A stretch of DNA of 64,000 nt from Rapana venosa (lineage: Eukaryota; Mollusca; Gastropoda; Neogastropoda; Muricidae): NCBI GenBank assembly GCA_028751875.1, contig CM054159.1:2826414-2890413 (forward strand), given 5' to 3'. Under the pieces are notes generated by a model. The model had not been told where the DNA came from and searched no databases. It worked only from the letters and a program-made list of their open reading frames with translations. This document shows, in pieces, positions 59,450-64,000 of this stretch. The first letter of the stretch is position 1. Every line of letters starts with the position of its first letter. A program made the position numbers and the translations under genes.

Positions 59450-59945
59450 CAAGTTGAAACAACATCTACCTCAAAACAATGAAAGATACTGAAATACAAG
59501 TTAAAGCACATCTTCCATTGTGCGTAAAAACAAGAAAAATCAAACCAACATAACTTTAAAAAACAACAACCCAGAATTCTGTTAAATATCTTTCACTCTT
59601 TTCATTCTCGTGTACTTTAGAATAGATGAAGCAAGCTGAAATGAACAAAAATGGGGTTGTTCCCTCGCTCATTATTTACACTTCTACCTTACAAAATAAG
59701 GAAGAAAAAAACGTGATGAAGTAACCTTTAAAAGCTGATGATGTAATCTTAAAAAACAACACCCAAAACTCATGAGGTATAAAAATTGATGACGTACTCT
59801 TTCAATCCTGATAACGTCATCTTTCAACTCTTGCCTCAGTCAGTTCGACCGTCTCTATAAATAAGAATGTTAAAAAGGCATAAAAAGTAGTAAATATTAC
59901 TGACCTATGTATGTCTCTATAAAAGTATTGTTCATATGGCTTTTG
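59450..59945. other. Unassigned AT-rich sequence
   Basis: Repeated phrases such as TGATGACGT (near 59733, 59799 and 59811) but no gene signature. Confidence 0.4.
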
Positions 59946-59949
59946 TATT

Positions 59950-60306
59950 GATTTATTATTTATTTATTTATTCTTTTATATCGAGAATAACGGAATAAGC
60001 ATTCACGTGCTTTTTTACATCCAGTCCCCGTGTGTATGCAGTTTTGTAAATTTTGTCATCTGTTCCCACTGGCACACAATGGCCTAATCTTTCGAAAAGC
60101 GGAACAGGATTTAACGTGTGCGCAAGATGTTCTGCGTGCGTTCGCACACGGGGCCTCGGTTTATAGTCTCATCCGAAGAACTTTTGGGGAGAGTGGAGTC
60201 TGCACTGATGTTAACTCCACGGGAAAAAATCCCCTTGAACGGGATTCGAACCCCGGTCGTCAGATTGCGAATGCAATGTTCTAACCCCTAAGCTATCCCG
60301 TCCCTC
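59950..60306 (-). mobile_element. Full-length tRNA-derived SINE, minus orientation
   Basis: Same family as 56100-56435. The tail TTTATTTATTTATTC is at 59953-59972; body motifs are in reverse order; the head has GGGATTCGAACCCCGG (reverse B-box) near 60240 and CTAACCCCTAAGCTATCCCG (reverse A-box) at 60282-60301. A poly-C run follows at 60308. Confidence 0.9.
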
Positions 60307-60517
60307 CCCCCCCCCCCCTCCTCCCCCTGTTCAGATGTGAATCATAAAAAAACCCCATCAAACAAACTTGACTGATGTTGCGTGACATTTACTGTACATC
60401 AAAATACCATGACGCAATTTTTGTTTTTGTCAAGAAAGTTCTTGCGCTTTTTTCTTGTAGTTCGTCTTAGAGTAAAAACAAACTATCCTGTTTCGACTCG
60501 CTGCATGTACAATCTTG

Positions 60518-60525
60518 CGTGCGCG

Positions 60526-60572
<47 letters not shown>

Positions 60573-60612
60573 CCACACACACACACACCACACAACACAC
60601 ACACACACAAAG
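60518..60612. repeat. (CA)n microsatellite
   Basis: CA run with short interruptions, directly abutting the next SINE fragment. Confidence 0.93.
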
Positions 60613-60832
60613 TCCTTTGGATGGGACTATAAACCGAGACCCCATGTGCGAACACATGCATAACATCTTGCACGCACTTTAAAATGTGTTCCACCTTTCA
60701 ATAGAGTAGGCCTTTGTGTGCCGGTAGGAAGGGATGACAGTTTACAAAACCACATACACACGGTGACTAGTTGTAAAATAAAGACAAGCACATGGGTGCT
60801 TATTCTATTATCCTCGAAATAAAGAATGTAAC
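60610..60832 (+). mobile_element. SINE body and tail, head replaced by (CA)n
   Basis: Starts AAGTCCTTTGGATGGGACTA and continues through GAGTAGGCCTTTGTGTGCCG to ATTATCCTCGAAATAAAG. Diverged from the full copies by several percent. Confidence 0.85.
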
Positions 60833-61053
60833 ACACACGCACGCACGAACGCACGCACGCGCGCACACACACACACACACACACAGAATAGTGGTAGTTG
60901 ATTTTCAATAGTTTGATTTAGAAATTTACAAAACCGCATACACACGGGGACTGGATTTAAAAAAGCACGTGGGTGCTTATTCTATTATCCTCGAAATAAA
61001 AGAATGTAACACACACGCACGCACGCAAGCCGCACTCACACACACACACACAC

Positions 61054-61112
<59 letters not shown>

Positions 61113-61140
61113 CAGTGGTAGTTGATTTTCAATAGTTTGA
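60736..61140. repeat. Tandem duplication of SINE tail, (CA)n and flank
   Basis: The block TTTACAAAACC ... TTATCCTCGAAATAAA ... (CA)n ... GTGGTAGTTGATTTTCAATA occurs twice, starting at about 60737 and 60927. The CA run is longer in the second copy, so the flank offset is 224 bp rather than about 190. Confidence 0.88.
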
Positions 61141-61227
61141 TTAAGAGTTTTTTTCCATTGTTTTACGTGATGTTGACTACATTGTTATATAGATAGTTCT
61201 ACAGTTCCAGTGTTACATTGCTTTCCT

Positions 61228-61235
61228 ACAGTTCA

Positions 61236-61307
<72 letters not shown>

Positions 61308-61322
61308 CTCTCCCCTCTCTCT
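61228..61322. repeat. (CT)n microsatellite
   Basis: Nearly pure CT. Confidence 0.94.
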
Positions 61323-61365
61323 GTCTAATACAATTTTGTGTGAATAGACATAAAATCGAAGAAAC

Positions 61366-61366
61366 A

Positions 61367-61409
<43 letters not shown>

Positions 61410-61434
61410 ACACACACACACACACACCACACAC

Positions 61435-61480
<46 letters not shown>

Positions 61481-61482
61481 CA
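61366..61482. repeat. (CA)n-(CT)n compound microsatellite
   Basis: CA run with a CTCA and a CCACA interruption, then CT. Confidence 0.94.
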
Positions 61483-61483
61483 A

Positions 61484-61835
61484 GAGGCCTATTGGCAGTC
61501 GTTGGTTTTACCGTCTACTGTGTAGTACGAGCCTTTTCAGTGCAAAACTCTCTGGTACTTGTGACAAACTTTGTGAGTAACGTAACATGCATTTTAAGAC
61601 CCTCAAAATAAAATCTACTTTAAAAAATACAAAATCATGCCTAAGTAAAAATAAAAAACAAAGAAAGGAAACTAATTTATTGTTGAAGTCGTTGCGCGTT
61701 CCCCAGCTTAACACCCATCCAGTCACCCGGATTATGCATTCTGACTCGCTCCTCCCACCTAATGGGAATGGCCTGTGTGAGTTTGAAAGTACAGGCATGA
61801 TGAGAAGTTTGCGTGTATAGATTCTTGTGCTTTTC
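61484..61835. other. Unassigned sequence
   Basis: Short frames without recognisable motifs. Confidence 0.35.
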
Positions 61836-61837
61836 CT

Positions 61838-61846
61838 CTGTGTGTG

Positions 61847-61878
<32 letters not shown>

Positions 61879-61881
61879 TGC

Positions 61882-61916
<35 letters not shown>

Positions 61917-62045
61917 ATAGAGAGAGAGAGAAACATCAGTTCAGTTGTATCCTAATCTATCCGTATATGACTCTGAGTTTTTTTGTTTTTTGTGTGTGTG
62001 TTTGTTTTTTTTTTTTGGGGGGGGTGTGCGAGGGGGGGGGGTGAG
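61838..62045. repeat. (GT)n/(GC)n tract and T/G homopolymers
   Basis: GTGC/GT runs at 61842-61914, GA at 61916-61930, then poly-T and poly-G at about 62008-62042. Confidence 0.85.
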
Positions 62046-62079
62046 ATAAACATCATTTCAGCTTTATCTAACTGTACTA

Positions 62080-62605
62080 TGTTTTAAGTCATTCAGCCTT
62101 TTGTATTACACATAGGCAGGCTACAGACGGAAGTAATATGAATGGTGGTTGTTTTTCTGAGAGATAGTACATAGCAGTAGAGCTGAATACATCAGAGAAA
62201 CTATGATAGGACACAAGAGTGCTGAAAGACAATGTGTGAAAGAGGCCGAGTATAGCGAATGAAAGGAAAGGGATGGACCCAGGAGAGAACCCTGGGAACA
62301 CCATAATATCTTAGAACTAAAATTGATGAAGAAAAACATGTTATTTCAGATATTGTCTGTGAGAGTTCATAGAAAGGTAATATTGAAACGAAGACAATGC
62401 AGATCCAGGGATACCATTAGCAGTTGTTTTTAAGACTACAGAGAAGAATATCATGGCTAGTAGTATCAAAAGCTGCTGAGAGATCTAAGACCAGTTCATA
62501 ACAGTAATGAATATACAACAATGCTCCCACTTCACCCAGAACCCTTATAAAAATACATGAACTGCAGAGTGAGGAATTTATACTGTCTGCTAGGCATAAC
62601 TCCAC
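62080..62605 (-). mobile_element. Third RT lineage: non-LTR RT fragment (CR1/Rex-like style)
   Basis: A minus frame contains LVLDLSAAFDTTSHDILLCS (62499-62440), RT block A (LLDLSAAFDTxDHxxLL in the family). Lower coordinates carry GSIPFLSFAILGLFHTLS-like sequence (near 62285-62225), corresponding to a degraded PQGSVLGPxLFxxY block, then SYHSFSD, corresponding to the YADD block start. Catalytic residues are partly lost. Confidence 0.75.
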
Positions 62606-63390
62606 TCACTAGGTGTGTGGTACCCTCACAGTATTTCCCGGGTGTGAAGGGTTGGAAGGTCGCTGCATGCATCTTCTGGGTGACTCCTGGAATACTTCGG
62701 CTGGAGAACACTCAACATGGTCATTTTGTGTTAGAGAGGCTGATTGATACCTTGACTGAGGAGTTTTGTATGTGGAACTGATTGCTAAGGTCTTTATTCA
62801 TAACCACTAACAAGCATTCTAAGACAAAAGAAATTCCGGACATTCTTAATGGTCACACTTATGGTTTAGAACAAAGATGTCTGCGAGGCGTTACTGCACA
62901 AGTTATCTTAACAATACACACAGATACTGACCACTTCCTTTTTGATTACTGTTTCTGGCCAAAAAGAAAACGGTATTTTTAAATATAATGATGCGACTTA
63001 AATTATGATACCATGTTAAAACAGCAATGACCGACCCTTCAAAGATAAAGTGACAATAAGATCAACAATGTAACGTTTGTCGCAACACAAGCAAAACGTC
63101 ACTATCACCATCCCATAAAAAACCCCAACATAACAACGTCATATCACCACCATAACAACAAGGCTGTAACAATCCATAACAACGATAGACTTATCGCATA
63201 TGCCACGACCCAAATCAAAGGAATGTTAGTGACGAAGTAATTCATGGTTAGAAGTACAGTACAGTGGCATTGGCATTGTTTGAAAATACAAACAAACCCA
63301 GAAGAAACAAAACGATACTTTTTGTCCTCAACATCATCTACAGCAACAACAACGACAAAGATACACATTGCCTTACAATGTTTACCGCAA
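62605..63390. other. Unassigned sequence
   Basis: No gene or element signature seen. Becomes CAA/ACA-rich toward 63350. Confidence 0.35.
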
Positions 63391-63394
63391 TATC

Positions 63395-63595
63395 AATAGA
63401 TGATGATGATAATGATAATAATGACGATGATGATGATGATGATGATAATAAGGACGATGACGACGACGACAATAATGATAACGATAACGGTGGCGGTGGT
63501 GGTTGTAGTGGTAGGGGTAATGATGTGGATGACGATGGAAATAACAATAACGACGAAAACGACACTACTTCCCTTTGAGAAACTAAAACGGCAAC

Positions 63596-63645
<50 letters not shown>

Positions 63646-64000
63646 CCGACGACGACGATGATGGCGAAGACGACAATATGATGATGGCAATGATAATGGT
63701 GACCACGACAACGATGACGGTGATGATGACGATTACGTTGATAATAATAACAACGATGACTACATTGATAATGATGATGATGACGACAACGACGATGACG
63801 CTGACGACGACGACGACGACGTTTTTGATGACACAATAACAACAACAACAACAACAACAATAATAATAATGATGATGATGATGATAATAATAATAATAAG
63901 AAGAAGAACAACAATAATAATAATACTAAGAATAAGAAAAAGGAGTAAGAGGAGGAGTAGGAGGAGGTGGAAGATGACCACGACAGGTACGACAATGACA
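63395..64000. repeat. (GAT)n/(GAC)n/(AAT)n trinucleotide array running off the window
   Basis: Imperfect GAT, GAC and AAC/AAT units over about 600 bp; a pure GAT run lies at 63597-63643. Frames rich in aspartate, methionine or serine are artefacts of triplet periodicity. The right edge is not reached. Confidence 0.93.

Noticed and set aside
63338..63995. Aspartate-, methionine- and serine-rich frames at the right end
   Set aside because: Triplet-repeat artefacts of the GAT/GAC array.

Overview
The window is eukaryotic nuclear DNA, intron- and repeat-rich, with no operons, bacterial genes or CRISPR arrays. Long dinucleotide and trinucleotide tracts, several tRNA-headed SINE families, three or more LINE lineages, a Ty3/Gypsy relic and a piggyBac-type insertion point to an invertebrate animal. 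The SINE types resemble ones I associate with marine molluscs, so a gastropod is my best guess; this is inference from repeat style, not from a gene.

Region 1 (1-34990) is the remarkable part. It is a tandem array of 26 modules of about 0.65-2.7 kb. Read on the minus strand, the modules carry copies of two exon-like blocks. Exon A is 85 bp (26 copies) and encodes a conserved 28-residue peptide. Exon B (17 copies with its 5' end) starts with a conserved tyrosine-rich segment containing MEDYTSWFSDGMKGYTTEN, runs into a 15-bp minisatellite whose sense translation is (ENFTT)n, with an N-x-T sequon in each unit, and in seven copies ends in a unique tail ending at a splice donor. Acceptors and donors are kept in nearly all copies and the intron phases fit: A to B is phase 1, B to A is phase 0. 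The array therefore looks like the repeated exon pair of a repetitive, probably secreted, glycosylation-rich protein. Three module classes occur: full (A, intron, B; 7), fused (B joined directly to A; 10) and B-less (A and introns only; 9). Every exon B copy I followed closely carries a stop or frameshift, so much of the array seems decayed. The array also holds trapped insertions with clear target-site duplications: a SINE, a truncated LINE and a piggyBac-like element at TTAA.

Region 2 (35.0-44.5 kb) is gene-poor: microsatellites, several tRNA-derived SINE fragments and a possible LINE 3'-end remnant.

Region 3 (44.5-52 kb) holds a broken Ty3/Gypsy element on the minus strand (gag, zinc knuckle, protease, start of RT and integrase C-terminus remain) and two degraded non-LTR retrotransposons on the plus strand.

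Region 4 (52-64 kb) holds pyrimidine-rich DNA, a 40-bp minisatellite of about 1.3 kb, full and partial SINEs in both orientations, a minus-strand LINE tail with an RNase H domain, a third RT fragment, and a GAT/GAC trinucleotide tract at the right end. No intact host protein-coding gene can be supported in the window; the only candidate host gene is the module array.
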